DNA from: Thermophilibacter gallinarum
GTDB taxonomy: Bacteria > Actinomycetota > Coriobacteriia > Coriobacteriales > Atopobiaceae
DNA length: 64,000 bases
Assembly (NCBI RefSeq): GCF_014982725.1
Contig: NZ_JADCJZ010000003.1
Span: 248,001 to 312,000, forward strand
Direction: 5' to 3'
This document shows positions 17,595 to 26,306 of the stretch, one piece after another. The position numbers were made by a program, and so were the translations under genes. Position 1 is the stretch's first letter, and each line of letters begins with the position of its first letter. The notes under the pieces were generated by a model, which worked only from the letters and a program-made list of their open reading frames with translations, was not told the origin of the DNA and made no database searches.

Positions 17595-18725
17595 CTAGAG
17601 CAGCTCGATCCGCCCCTCGCGGACGGTGAGGCCGACCTCGCCCGAGAGCAGCTTGTCGAGCGTGGAGCCCGCGAGCTCCCAGCGCCAGCCGCGCGAGAGC
17701 GGCGACTCGTCGCGGCTCTGCACGAAGTCGAGAAGGTCGTCGCGCGTGGCGATGAGCTGGGTCGCCACGCCGCTCCCCTCGGATGCCAGGCGCAGCACGG
17801 CGTACATGAGGTCGACGACCCCCTCGGTCTCGGCGGAGGGGCGCGCGTGGCGGGCGACCTTGGGGCACTCGTCGGGCGGGCACGCCTGGCCGCGGGAGAC
17901 CGCCTCGAGCAGGAGTCGCGCGTCGCGCTCGGGGATCTGGTCGGTGCCGCGGATCTTGCGGAGCCGGTCGAGCGAGTTCGGCGTGCGCTTGCACACCTCG
18001 ACGACGACCTCGTCGGAGGCGACCCACTTGCGCGGGAGGTCACGCCGGGCAGCCGACTCCTCCCTCCAGGCGCACACCTCGCGCGCCACGGCGAGCTGAC
18101 GCCGCGTGAGCGAGCCCGACCGACGCAGGCGCAGGTAGGCCTCGCGCGGGTCCTTCCGCAGGCGCGCGGGGTCGCAGAGCGCCTCCATCTCGGGGAGGAC
18201 CCACGAGAGGCGGTCCCTCGAGACGAGCTCGGACATCATCTGGTCGTAGATCGCCGGGAGGTAGCGGACGTCGTCCTCGGCATAGGTGAGCTGCTCGGGG
18301 TCGAGCGGGCGCCGCGACCAGTCCGTGAGCGACTCGGCCTTGGGCAGGCGGACGCCGCAGTACGCCTCCACGACGGCCGCGTAGCTCGCCTGCTGCCGCA
18401 TTCCGAGAAAGGCGGCGGCGAGCTGCGTGTCAAAGACGGGCGCGCAGGCGACGGACATGCCCTCGAGAAGGACCTCGAGGTCCTGGCCGCAGGCGTGGAG
18501 CACCTTGGTGACGCTCGTGTCGGCGAGCAGCCTCGCGAGCGGCGAGAGGTCGTCGATGAGGATGGGGTCGATGGCCGCTATGCTCTCCCCCGCCGCGACC
18601 TGCACGAGGCAGAGCTTGGGGTAGTAGGTCTTCTCGCGGAGGAACTCGGTGTCGACGGCGATCACCTTGGCCGATGCGGCCTGCTCGCAGAAGTCGGCGA
18701 GCTGCTCTGATGTGGAGAGGTACAA
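17595..18725 (-). CDS. rnd: Ribonuclease D
   Basis: About 376 residues, matching RNase D (E. coli 375). The 3'-5' exonuclease domain shows VIAVDTEFLREKTYYPKL (DxE motif), VLHACGQDLEVL and the YAEDDVRYL motif, followed by an HRDC-like C-terminal domain. It trims 3' ends of tRNA and other RNAs. I place the start at a TTG (18725) because AAGGGGAG lies about 11 bp upstream and the alternative upstream starts lack a site. It is divergent from the lipid kinase gene. Confidence 0.88.
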   Translation of the reverse strand: MYLSTSEQLADFCEQAASAKVIAVDTEFLREKTYYPKLCLVQVAAGESIAAIDPILIDDLSPLARLLADTSVTKVLHACGQDLEVLLEGMSVACAPVFDTQLAAAFLGMRQQASYAAVVEAYCGVRLPKAESLTDWSRRPLDPEQLTYAEDDVRYLPAIYDQMMSELVSRDRLSWVLPEMEALCDPARLRKDPREAYLRLRRSGSLTRRQLAVAREVCAWREESAARRDLPRKWVASDEVVVEVCKRTPNSLDRLRKIRGTDQIPERDARLLLEAVSRGQACPPDECPKVARHARPSAETEGVVDLMYAVLRLASEGSGVATQLIATRDDLLDFVQSRDESPLSRGWRWELAGSTLDKLLSGEVGLTVREGRIELL

Positions 18726-18828
18726 GGCGCTCGATTCTCCCCTTGCGGGGTTTGGGTACACTTGTCTTGGGCGCGATACGCGCCCCACCATGATACCCAA
18801 TCGCCCCGCCCGACCCGGGAGGAGATCC

Positions 18829-19800
18829 GTGCGCGCCCTCGTCATACACAACCCCCGCTCCGGCTTTGGGTCGGACGCCGTCTTCCAGTTCGAGCGTGCC
18901 CTGCTCCAGGGCGGCGACGAGTGCCTCACCCGCGTGCTCGACGAGGACTTCGACCCCGCCGTCGCCTGCGCCGGGGCGGACGCCTTCGACGTCGTGGTCC
19001 TCTCGGGCGGCGACGGCACCATCTCGACGCTCCTCCACGAGCTCCGCGACGCCGACATCCCGACCTGCGTATTCCCCTCCGGGACCGCCAACCTGCTCTG
19101 CGCGAACATCGGCAACGCGCCCGAGCCCTCCGCCCTCGCCCGCGCCTGCCGCATCGGCAAGACGGCCCGGCTCGACATCGGCGAGATCTCCTGGACCACC
19201 GTCGACGGCGAGGCGGGACGTCGGGGCTTCGCCCTCATGTCGGGCACCGGCTTCGACGCCCAGCTCATGCAGGCGGCGCTGCCCAACAAGGCAGTCATGG
19301 GGCAGGCGGCGTACTTCGCCGCCGCGCTCTCGAGCCCCCGTCCGACCGTCGGGCGCTTCACCATCACGGTCGACGGGGAGACGGTCGAGCGCGAGGGCAT
19401 CACCTGTCTCGTCGCCAACAACGCCATGATCCAGGGAGACATCGAGATCGTGCCGGACTGCCGGATGGACGACGGGCTCCTCGACGTCATCGTCGTGGAG
19501 ACCTCGGACGCCGCGCAGCTCCTGAAGCCCCTTGCGTTCGGGCTCGTGGACCGCAGCGGACACGCCATCGGGCGTCCGCACATCGAGTCGCTCAGGGGGC
19601 GCGAGATTCGCATCGAGTGCTCGACCGCGATGCCGCTCGAGGTCGACGGCGAGGTCATGCCGGGCCTGGTGAGCGCCTACGAGGCGCGGGCCCTGCCCGG
19701 CGCGGCGCGCATCGTCGTCGACCCGATGAGCCCCTACGGGACCGAGGACGACGGGTCCTCCCGCTTCGGCGGCTCGGACGTCATCGCCTACCCCAAGTAG
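18829..19800 (+). CDS. Diacylglycerol kinase-family lipid kinase (YegS/DgkB type)
   Basis: A 323-residue protein of the DAGK catalytic family. HNPRSG at residues 7-12, VVLSGGDGTI with the GGDGT nucleotide motif, and FPSGTANLL are all in the expected order, then a C-terminal beta-sandwich region (VDGEVMPGLV). It phosphorylates a lipid such as diacylglycerol or undecaprenol, or a sphingoid-like substrate. I choose the GTG at 18829, which has GGGAGGAG upstream; an ATG at 18790 has none. No clear partner gene. Confidence 0.87.
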   Translation: MRALVIHNPRSGFGSDAVFQFERALLQGGDECLTRVLDEDFDPAVACAGADAFDVVVLSGGDGTISTLLHELRDADIPTCVFPSGTANLLCANIGNAPEPSALARACRIGKTARLDIGEISWTTVDGEAGRRGFALMSGTGFDAQLMQAALPNKAVMGQAAYFAAALSSPRPTVGRFTITVDGETVEREGITCLVANNAMIQGDIEIVPDCRMDDGLLDVIVVETSDAAQLLKPLAFGLVDRSGHAIGRPHIESLRGREIRIECSTAMPLEVDGEVMPGLVSAYEARALPGAARIVVDPMSPYGTEDDGSSRFGGSDVIAYPK

Positions 19801-19880
19801 CGCCACGACGGGGCGCCCCCTCGCGGGCCGCACCGCCTCCGAGAGCCTCGCCCTCGGGCGGGGCGACGGTCGCGCAGCGC

Positions 19881-20192
19881 CTAGAGCGCGAGCGTGAGCG
19901 CCGCGTAGGCGGCCATGCCGGCGAGCGCGCACCAGATCAGCGACCCCGTCCTTCTCGCCACGACCACGACGAGGGCCGCCGCGAGCAGCGGCTGCCAAGA
20001 GAGGCCGACGGCCGGGTCGAAGAGGTCGTTGGCGACGAGCGCGGCGAACGCGGCGGGCGGGATGAGCCCGAGCGCCTCGCTCACGCGCGGGGAGAGCTCG
20101 CGACCCTTGAGGGCGAGGAGCGGGACGCAGCGGCAGACGAGAATGACCGCGAGCACGCAGCCGTAGAAGACGAGGAAGTCAGCGGTGCTCAT
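19881..20192 (-). CDS. azlD: AzlD-family branched-chain amino-acid transport protein
   Basis: A 103-residue hydrophobic protein with about four membrane helices and the AzlD pattern RCVPLLALKGRELSPRVSEAL near residues 21-41. It partners with AzlC, whose gene overlaps it by 14 bp upstream, in branched-chain amino-acid export. Confidence 0.88.
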   Translation of the reverse strand: MSTADFLVFYGCVLAVILVCRCVPLLALKGRELSPRVSEALGLIPPAAFAALVANDLFDPAVGLSWQPLLAAALVVVVARRTGSLIWCALAGMAAYAALTLAL

Positions 20193-20892
20193 GGCGCGAC
20201 CCCCTCTCGAGCGCGCCGGCGACGAGACCGGCGGCGACGCCCAGGAGCGCGCCGAGCAGGACGGCGAGCGAGCCGGCGCCGAGCGCCTTCAGCGCCACGA
20301 CGGCCGCCACGGACGCGACGACCACGACGACGTTGACGCGCGTCCACGACTGCCCCACGAGCAGGCAGACGAAGATCGACGTCATCGCGAACGACATGAT
20401 CGCCGTGGGGATGGCGAGGGCGGGCCCCACGGCCGCGCCGAGCGCGTTGGCCGCCGCCCACGAGAGCATGCTCGCCACGTTGACCGCCGTCGCGCGGCGG
20501 ACCGTCCAGGACTCGTCGGCGACGAAGCGCCCCATGTTCACCCCGAAGCTCTCGTCGGTGACCGTGGCGGCGAAGAGCGCGGCGAGCGGCCGGGGGGCGC
20601 GCTCGGCATAGCGCGAGAGGGCGGCGGAGTAGAGCAGCTGGCGCGTGCTCACGAGCGCCACGCTCGCCACCATGGAGGCGACCGGGGTGCCCGCGAGGGC
20701 GAGCGAGGCCATCATGAACTGCCCGGCGCCCGAGTAGAACGTCACCGAGACGAGAAACGCGACGGCCGGCGACAGCCCCACCTCGGCGGCCATGACGCCG
20801 CAGGGGATGCCGATGGCGACGTAGCCGAGCATGACGGGCAGCGCCGCCGGTAGGGCGGCGGCGAGGTCGGAGCGGAGCGACGCGTCGGGCAT
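20179..20892 (-). CDS. azlC: AzlC-family branched-chain amino-acid exporter subunit
   Basis: A 237-residue membrane protein. PVMLGYVAIGIPCGVMAAEVG near residue 17 and FYSGAGQFMMASL near residue 47 are AzlC signatures; about five to six spans in total. With AzlD it exports leucine/isoleucine-type amino acids or analogues. The ATG at 20892 lies directly after the stop of the Gfo/Idh gene, so the three genes are probably cotranscribed. Confidence 0.9.
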   Translation of the reverse strand: MPDASLRSDLAAALPAALPVMLGYVAIGIPCGVMAAEVGLSPAVAFLVSVTFYSGAGQFMMASLALAGTPVASMVASVALVSTRQLLYSAALSRYAERAPRPLAALFAATVTDESFGVNMGRFVADESWTVRRATAVNVASMLSWAAANALGAAVGPALAIPTAIMSFAMTSIFVCLLVGQSWTRVNVVVVVASVAAVVALKALGAGSLAVLLGALLGVAAGLVAGALERGSRHEHR

Positions 20893-20893
20893 G

Positions 20894-21958
20894 CTACTCG
20901 GCGAGGTCCGCGGGGAAGCGCACGCCGACCTGACGGCGGATCTCGTCCATGACGGCCAGGGAGTCGACCGTGACCCGCTCGAAGCGAGCGGCCGCCTCGA
21001 GCGCGGCGGCCTCGCCGCGGACGGCGGCGGTGAAGTCATCGATCTCGCAGACCATGTCGTTGGCGGGGACCTCGGCGGGAACGGGTCGGGTGGACGCCTC
21101 CTCCATGCGGAATATCAGGCCCTTGTCCTCGTGGTCGTGCACGCGGGGGTTCACGGGGCAGGACGTCTGGTCCCACAGGAGCGTCCCCTCCTCGCCCTCG
21201 ACCTGCGAGGGGATCACGTCATCGCACATCTTCCCGTAGGAGAGGCTCACGATCTTGTCGCCGTAGCCGAGAAGAGCCTCGCCGGCGAGGTCGATGGTGG
21301 AGCAGGGGTCGTCGGCGGCGCAGCCCGGGACGGGCGCGGTGACGGCGAGGGCACGGACGGTCTTCGGCCTGCCGAAGAGGGCCACGGCCGGCTCGACGCA
21401 GTAGACGCCGATGTCCATGAGGGCGCCGCCCGCCAGCGCGGGGTCGAATATGTTCAGGCGCTCGCCGGCGCGCAGCCGCGCCATGCGCGAGGTCACCTTG
21501 GAGAAGCGCAGCGTCGCCAGGCGAACGGCGCCGAGCTCGGAGGCCGTGACGCGCTCGATGGCCGCGAAGGTAGGCACGTGCAGGTTGCGCATGGCCTCCA
21601 TGGCCACGACGCCCTTCTCGCGCGCGGCGTCGAAGACCCTGCGGGCCTCGCGCTCGTTGGCGGCAAGCGACTTCTCCACGAGCACGTGCTTCCCGCCGGC
21701 GATCATGGCAAGCGCCTGGTCGGCGTGGAGGCCGTTGGGGCTGGAGACGTAGACCGCGTCGACCTCGTCGCTCGAGGCGAGCTCGGAGAGGTCGTCGAAG
21801 AAGAGCCGAGCGCCGTACCGCTCGCCGAACGCGCGGGCCCGGTCGAGGTCACGCGAGTAGGCAGCGACGTAGTCAGCCCCCTCCGCCTCGGCGAGCGCCT
21901 CGAGGAACCGCTCGCAGATGCCGCTCGTACCGATGGTCGCGAAACGAACCGTGCCCAT
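20894..21958 (-). CDS. Gfo/Idh/MocA-family oxidoreductase
   Basis: A 354-residue NAD(P)-dependent dehydrogenase-like protein. An N-terminal Rossmann fold starts VRFATIGTSGICERFLEAL, and HVLVEKSLAANEREA near residue 91 carries the EKP-like motif that contacts the cofactor (here EKS). The substrate is probably a sugar, inositol or a diol such as in dihydrodiol-dehydrogenase relatives. The ATG at 21958 has GGGAGAG upstream. First gene of the azlCD unit. Confidence 0.86.
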   Translation of the reverse strand: MGTVRFATIGTSGICERFLEALAEAEGADYVAAYSRDLDRARAFGERYGARLFFDDLSELASSDEVDAVYVSSPNGLHADQALAMIAGGKHVLVEKSLAANEREARRVFDAAREKGVVAMEAMRNLHVPTFAAIERVTASELGAVRLATLRFSKVTSRMARLRAGERLNIFDPALAGGALMDIGVYCVEPAVALFGRPKTVRALAVTAPVPGCAADDPCSTIDLAGEALLGYGDKIVSLSYGKMCDDVIPSQVEGEEGTLLWDQTSCPVNPRVHDHEDKGLIFRMEEASTRPVPAEVPANDMVCEIDDFTAAVRGEAAALEAAARFERVTVDSLAVMDEIRRQVGVRFPADLAE

Positions 21959-22060
21959 GACTCTCCCTTCGTTGTCTGCCCCAAGCCGATTCTACACCGT
22001 CCTCTCCCGTGCGCGACGCCGTGCGCCCTGCTATGGTTCTCTTTGTGACAAGGAGGGACC

Positions 22061-22804
22061 ATGGAGAAGTACAGCTTCGAGAGCCGCGTGCGCTACAGCG
22101 AGTGCGACGAGACGGGACGGCTCTCGCTCGTCTCTACGATCGACTACCTGCAGGACTGCTCCACGTTCCAGTCCGAGGAGCTCGGTCAGGGGTTCGCGTC
22201 GCTCGAGGCTCGCCACCTCGCCTGGGTGCTCGCCACGTGGCGGATCGAGGTCGAGGACCTGCCCGCGCTCGGTGACCGCATCCGGGTCTCCACCTGGTGC
22301 TACGAGATGACGCGGGCCCACGCGCTGCGCTGCTTCGAGATCGAGGCGGCCGACGGCCGCTCGCTGGTGCGCGCCGACTCCCAGTGGATCATGTTCGACG
22401 CGGAGCGGGGCCACGCCACCCGCGTCGCCGAGGATCAGCTCGTCTACCGCTCGGACGCGCCGCGCCTGGAGATGGGCCCGCTCGACCGACGCCTGCGGGC
22501 GAGCGGCGAGGGCACCCAGCTCGCACCCGTGCGCGTGAGGCCCCACAACCTTGACACCAACCGGCACGTGAACAACGCGCAGTACGTCATGTTCGCCGCG
22601 GAGGCGCTCGGGGACGCCGTGCTCTCGAGGACGCGCGGGTGCGTCTCGGTGCTCTATCGCCAGATGGCGCACCTGGACGACCTTCTCGTCCCCGTGGCGT
22701 ACCCGTGCGAGCGCGGCTGGGACGTCGAGCTGACAGACGGGTCGGGCGGCACCTACGCGCTCGTCCGGTTCCAGCGGCTCGAGGACAGGGAGGACTGCTC
22801 ATGA
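22061..22804 (+). CDS. Acyl-ACP thioesterase
   Basis: A 247-residue double-hotdog thioesterase. The N-terminal YSECDETGRLSLVSTIDYLQ and the second-domain motif LDTNRHVNNAQYV (catalytic Asp/Asn/His loop) are typical of bacterial and plant-like FatA/FatB enzymes. It releases fatty acids from acyl carrier protein. The ATG at 22061 follows AAGGAGGG. It overlaps the Nudix gene as ATGA and heads a plus-strand unit that reaches folA. Confidence 0.9.
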   Translation: MEKYSFESRVRYSECDETGRLSLVSTIDYLQDCSTFQSEELGQGFASLEARHLAWVLATWRIEVEDLPALGDRIRVSTWCYEMTRAHALRCFEIEAADGRSLVRADSQWIMFDAERGHATRVAEDQLVYRSDAPRLEMGPLDRRLRASGEGTQLAPVRVRPHNLDTNRHVNNAQYVMFAAEALGDAVLSRTRGCVSVLYRQMAHLDDLLVPVAYPCERGWDVELTDGSGGTYALVRFQRLEDREDCS

Positions 22805-23226
22805 GCGAGGTCACACGGGTCGCGGCGGCCCTCATCCACCGCGACGGTCGGCTCCTGGCGGCGAGAAGGGCCGCGGGGCCGCAGGAGGGGCTCTGGGAGC
22901 TGCCGGGCGGCAAGGTCGAGGCCGACGAGCGCCCCGTTGAGGCCCTGCGTCGGGAGATCCGGGAGGAGCTCGGCTGCGAGCTGGGGGCCGCCTGGCTCTA
23001 CGACACCGTGGAGCACGACTACCCCGACTTCCACCTGACGATGGACTGCTTCGTCTGCACGCTCGCGCCGGGGGCCGAGCCCGCGGCGAACGAGGGCGTC
23101 CACAGCGAGCTCCGCTGGCTCGAGCGCGAGGAGCTTCTCGACGTGGAGTGGCTTCCCGCCGACGTGGCGCTCGCCCGCTCGCTCACCTACTACTGGGACG
23201 AGGCCTTCGCCGACCAGCTCCTCTAG
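22801..23226 (+). CDS. Nudix hydrolase (MutT/CTP pyrophosphohydrolase-like)
   Basis: A 141-residue Nudix protein with the full Nudix box at residues 37-59 (G-x5-E-x7-REIREELG). N-terminal VAAALIHRDGRLLAARRAAG and LWELPGGKVE are as in the MutT/NudG branch, which removes oxidised or modified NTPs. Overlaps the thioesterase gene by 4 bp. Confidence 0.9.
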   Translation: MSEVTRVAAALIHRDGRLLAARRAAGPQEGLWELPGGKVEADERPVEALRREIREELGCELGAAWLYDTVEHDYPDFHLTMDCFVCTLAPGAEPAANEGVHSELRWLEREELLDVEWLPADVALARSLTYYWDEAFADQLL

Positions 23227-23265
23227 CGTCTTGGTATGATTGAGGGCAACGAGGGAGGAGAACCC

Positions 23266-23691
23266 ATGGCCGAAGACAGGGACCAGCGCACCGAGGACCA
23301 GGGCGAGGGCAGCTCGAGGCCCCCCGTCATCGAGAGCGCGAGCGGCACGACCGACCCCGAGAACTCAAGCTCCGGAATCGCCGCCTATGTCGTTTTCGGC
23401 GTCGCCGTCGCCCTGCTCGCCGTCCTCTGCCTCGGCGTGTCGAGCTGCACCGGCATGCTCAGCACGCTCGCGGCGCAGTCCTACGACTACTCGTACGGAC
23501 ACGACCTCGACGGCTTCGAGCACGACGACCCGTACGACGAGTTCTACGACGAGTTCTACGACGAGCTCCTCTCCCCCGACGACGACCCCTACTACGACTT
23601 CGGCGACGACCTCGACTGGACGGGCGACGGCTGGCTCTCGAGCCGTCTCGTCGCCGCCGGGGCGCGCGGCGCGGAAGGAGGCCGGGCATGA
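23266..23691 (+). CDS. Small membrane-anchored protein with acidic Tyr/Phe-rich tail
   Basis: A 141-residue protein that I cannot assign to a family. It has a polar N terminus (about 36 residues), one membrane helix at about 37-58, and then a strongly acidic segment with DPYDEFYDEFYDELL at residues 88-102 and more Asp/Tyr clusters to residue 120. Topology is probably N-in, with the acidic tail outside. The ATG at 23266 has GGGAGGAG. It overlaps thyA as ATGA, which argues for real translation. Confidence 0.75.
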   Translation: MAEDRDQRTEDQGEGSSRPPVIESASGTTDPENSSSGIAAYVVFGVAVALLAVLCLGVSSCTGMLSTLAAQSYDYSYGHDLDGFEHDDPYDEFYDEFYDELLSPDDDPYYDFGDDLDWTGDGWLSSRLVAAGARGAEGGRA

Positions 23692-24536
23692 GCAAGGCCG
23701 ACGACCTCTTCATCTCCATGTGCTCCGACATCATCGCGCACGGCACCACGACCGAGGGCCAGAAGGTCCGCCCGCGCTGGGAGGACGGCACGCCCGCCTA
23801 CACCATCAAGCGCTTCGGCGTCTGCAACCGCTACGACCTGCGCGAGGAGTTCCCGGCTCTGACGCTTCGCCGAACCGCCCTCAAGTCGGCGATGGACGAG
23901 GTTCTTTGGATCTACCAGCGCAAGTCGAACAACATCCACGACCTCAAGCCCCACATCTGGGACGAGTGGGCCGACGAGACGGGTTCGATCGGCAAGGCGT
24001 ACGGCTATCAGGTGGGCGTGAAGTCCCACTACCCCGACGGCGACTACGACCAGATGGACCGCGTCCTCAAGGACCTGCACGAGAACCCCTACTCCCGCCG
24101 CATCATGACGAACCTCTACACGTTCGCCGACCTGTCCGAGATGAACCTCTACCCCTGCGCCTACAACGCGATCTACAACGTGACGCAGGAGCCGGACGAG
24201 GAGCGCCCCACCCTCAACATGGTGCTCGTCCAGCGCAGCCAGGACGTGCTCGCGGCCAACAACTGGAACGTGTGCCAGTATGCGATCCTGCTCATGATGG
24301 TGGCCCAGGTCTCGAACATGAACGCCGGCGAGCTCGTCCACATGATCGCCGACGCCCACATCTACGACCGCCATGTTGACGTCGTGCGAGAGCTCATCTC
24401 GCGCCCCACCTACCCCGCCCCCACCGTCCGCCTGAACCCCGAGGTCACGGACTTCTACGACTTCACGACCGACGATCTGATCGTCGAGAACTACGAGCAC
24501 GGCCCGCAGGTCAAGAACATCCCGATCGCGGTCTGA
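23688..24536 (+). CDS. thyA: Thymidylate synthase
   Basis: A 282-residue folate-dependent ThyA that methylates dUMP to dTMP using methylene-THF, giving dihydrofolate. The catalytic cysteine lies in LYPCAYNAIYNV, followed by LVQRSQDVLAANNWNV, the nucleotide-binding motif in the variant typical of clostridial enzymes (E. coli has a PFN motif instead). Dihydrofolate is recycled by FolA, encoded about 250 bp downstream across two palindromic elements. Confidence 0.95.
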   Translation: MSKADDLFISMCSDIIAHGTTTEGQKVRPRWEDGTPAYTIKRFGVCNRYDLREEFPALTLRRTALKSAMDEVLWIYQRKSNNIHDLKPHIWDEWADETGSIGKAYGYQVGVKSHYPDGDYDQMDRVLKDLHENPYSRRIMTNLYTFADLSEMNLYPCAYNAIYNVTQEPDEERPTLNMVLVQRSQDVLAANNWNVCQYAILLMMVAQVSNMNAGELVHMIADAHIYDRHVDVVRELISRPTYPAPTVRLNPEVTDFYDFTTDDLIVENYEHGPQVKNIPIAV

Positions 24537-24543
24537 GCGCCCA

Positions 24544-24654
24544 GCGAGAAGGGCGTGTCGCCCCGTGCTCAAACAGGTCCTCTTCGCACGGAGGCGACAT
24601 CAAGTCGCCTCCGGCTCATGCGGAACTCCGCGCGGGACGACACGCCCTTCTCGC
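24544..24654. repeat. Palindromic element B1
   Basis: A 17-bp perfect outer stem, GCGAGAAGGGCGTGTCG (24544-24560) with its complement at 24638-24654, surrounds a 9-bp inner stem, GGAGGCGAC (24590-24598) with 24604-24612. The unpaired segments include GTGCTCAAACAG on the left and GGCTCATGCGGAACTCCGCG on the right. The same unpaired segments occur in B5 inside iorA with completely different outer arms. Confidence 0.85.
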
Positions 24655-24673
24655 CTACTCATTTCGGCTCGAC

Positions 24674-24757
24674 GGGCTCGGCGCTTTGTCCCGCCGCGAG
24701 TTCTTGCCGCGCTCTTTGCGGCAAGCTGTCTGAGCGCCGGGGCAATGCGCCGAGCCC
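24674..24757. repeat. Palindromic element B2, inverted
   Basis: An 11-bp perfect outer stem (24674-24684 with 24747-24757), extended by TTTGTCCC opposite GGGGCAA, surrounds an 8-bp inner stem CTTGCCGC (24703-24710) with 24718-24725. Unpaired parts read GCCGCGAGTT and CTGTCTGAGCGCC, the reverse complement of the B1 theme. It lies just upstream of the folA ribosome binding site. Confidence 0.8.
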
Positions 24758-24782
24758 CCAACGATGCAGAAAGGTATGAGTG

Positions 24783-25280
24783 ATGAGCTGCAAGCTGAGT
24801 GCGATCGTGGCGGTGTGCGACGACTGGGGCATCGGGCTCGACGGCGGGATGGTCGTCGAGAACCGCGAGGACATGCGGCACTTCGTGGCCTGCACGACGG
24901 GCCACCCGGTCATCATGGGGAGAAGGACGCTCGAGAGCTTCCCGGGCGGGCGCCCGCTCAAGAACCGCCGCAACGTCGTGCTCACGCGCGACGCGTCCTT
25001 CTCGCTCGCGGGCGTCGACGTGGTGCACTCCGTCGAGGAGGCGCTCGCCGCGATCGCGGACGAGGACGAGGCGTGGGTGATCGGCGGAGGACAGGTCTAC
25101 GAGCTGCTCCTCCCCCACTGCAACCGCGCCGTCGTGACGCGCAACCACTGCGTGCGACCCTGCGACACGCGCTTCCCCGACCTGGACGCCGACCCTGCCT
25201 GGGAGATCGTCGAGACCCGCGCGGGTGGCGTCACCCCCGAGGGCGTCCCCTTCGACTTCGTGACCTACGGGCGTCGCTAG
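24783..25280 (+). CDS. folA: Dihydrofolate reductase
   Basis: A 165-residue DHFR. LSAIVAVCDDWGIGLDGGM near the N terminus, HPVIMGRRTLESF and the cofactor loop WVIGGGQVYELLLP are in canonical order. It regenerates tetrahydrofolate from the dihydrofolate made by ThyA. I choose the ATG at 24783; a GTG immediately before it is also possible. An AGAAAGG site precedes it. Confidence 0.94.
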   Translation: MSCKLSAIVAVCDDWGIGLDGGMVVENREDMRHFVACTTGHPVIMGRRTLESFPGGRPLKNRRNVVLTRDASFSLAGVDVVHSVEEALAAIADEDEAWVIGGGQVYELLLPHCNRAVVTRNHCVRPCDTRFPDLDADPAWEIVETRAGGVTPEGVPFDFVTYGRR

Positions 25281-25315
25281 CCGCTCGTCCTTATCGCCTC
25301 TCAGAGCACGCCTCC

Positions 25316-25389
25316 CGAGCGAGTGACGGGTTTCACGCACTGCCAGGTCGAAAAGCCTGCCCGCATGCGTAAAACCCGTCACTCGGGTC
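25316..25389. repeat. Long palindrome between folA and the kinase-like gene
   Basis: GAGTGACGGGTTT (25321-25333) pairs perfectly with AAACCCGTCACTC (25372-25384), and ACGCA (25335-25339) with TGCGT (25366-25370). It lies between convergent genes and could act as a bidirectional terminator, but has no T tract. Confidence 0.75.
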
Positions 25390-25435
25390 GTTTGACATGG
25401 GGTTATGACGCGCGGCGCCACAAACTAGCGCGGAC

Positions 25436-25470
25436 GAAAAGGGCCCGCCAGCCGGGAGGCTGACGGGTCC
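25436..25470 (-). terminator. Terminator of the adhE operon
   Basis: CCCGCCAGCC pairs with GGCTGACGGG with one mismatch. On the minus strand it is followed by CCCTTTTCG. It lies just past the end of the kinase-like gene. Confidence 0.65.
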
Positions 25471-25493
25471 GAAGTCGTGCGATGCGACGGACG

Positions 25494-26267
25494 CTAGTCG
25501 GTGTCGACCGCGGCGTCGACCTGGCTGCGGAGGAACTCCTCGGCGTCCTTGCGGCCGCGGGAGAGCTCGGCGGCGGCCATGACGGGCACCCAGTAGTGCA
25601 CCTTCTGCTTGGCGATGTCGGCCTTCTTGGAGAAGAGGTCGAGGTAGGCGTCGGCGTGGCCGGGGTGATACATCTTGAAGAGGATGTAGGTCATCGCGGC
25701 GTCGGCCTCGGGCAGGCCACGGGTGACGTGGGTCCAGTCGCAGGCGTAGAGGGTGCCGTCCTCGGCGACGATCACGTTGGACGGGTTGAAGTCGCAGTGG
25801 CAGATGCTGCGGCCCGGCGCCATGCGGTCGGCCCTCATCTGGAGGTCGTAGCGCACGGACGGATCAAGCTCGGGAGCCTTGCCCACCATGCCGGCAATCT
25901 TGGTCTTCTGGTCCTTCATGAGATCGGAGCCGTAGATGCCCTGGATCTCGATCTGGAAGTCGACGAACTGCTCGAGGAGCTTGTCGTACTCGGGGGTGCC
26001 CTCGGCGGCGTCCATCAGCGAGCGCATGGTGACGCCCTCGACGTACTCCGTGGAGAGGGCCCAGGAGCCGTCGGCGACCTGGGAGACCTCGAGGACCTTG
26101 GGGACGCGGACGCCGGCCTCGATGACGCGGGCGATGTTGAGCGCCTCGTTGAAGACGTCCGACGCGGGCTTCGTGGACTTGAAGACCTTGACGATGCGAC
26201 CGCCGTCGACATAGACGACCTTGTTGTGGCGCTCGACGATGACCTGCTTGCTGTCAGAAAGTTCCAT
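25494..26267 (-). CDS. Aminoglycoside-phosphotransferase-fold kinase-like protein
   Basis: A 257-residue protein of the APH/choline-kinase fold. ICHCDFNPSNVIV near residue 154 is the catalytic loop (HxDxxxxN) and YACDWTHVTRGLPEADAA supplies the metal-binding Asp. It is like the TIGR02172-type paralogous family. The true substrate is unknown; resistance should not be assumed. It starts 39 bp after adhE on the same strand with a GGAGG-like site, so it is cotranscribed with adhE and may serve anaerobic metabolism. Confidence 0.83.
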   Translation of the reverse strand: MELSDSKQVIVERHNKVVYVDGGRIVKVFKSTKPASDVFNEALNIARVIEAGVRVPKVLEVSQVADGSWALSTEYVEGVTMRSLMDAAEGTPEYDKLLEQFVDFQIEIQGIYGSDLMKDQKTKIAGMVGKAPELDPSVRYDLQMRADRMAPGRSICHCDFNPSNVIVAEDGTLYACDWTHVTRGLPEADAAMTYILFKMYHPGHADAYLDLFSKKADIAKQKVHYWVPVMAAAELSRGRKDAEEFLRSQVDAAVDTD

Positions 26268-26306
26268 TGCTGCCTCCTTCTGGGCAACGAGAAGAACGTG
26301 TGCGGA

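Noticed and set aside
25494-26267. Aminoglycoside resistance gene
   Set aside because: Only the kinase fold is shared; cotranscription with adhE and chromosomal context argue for a metabolic role.
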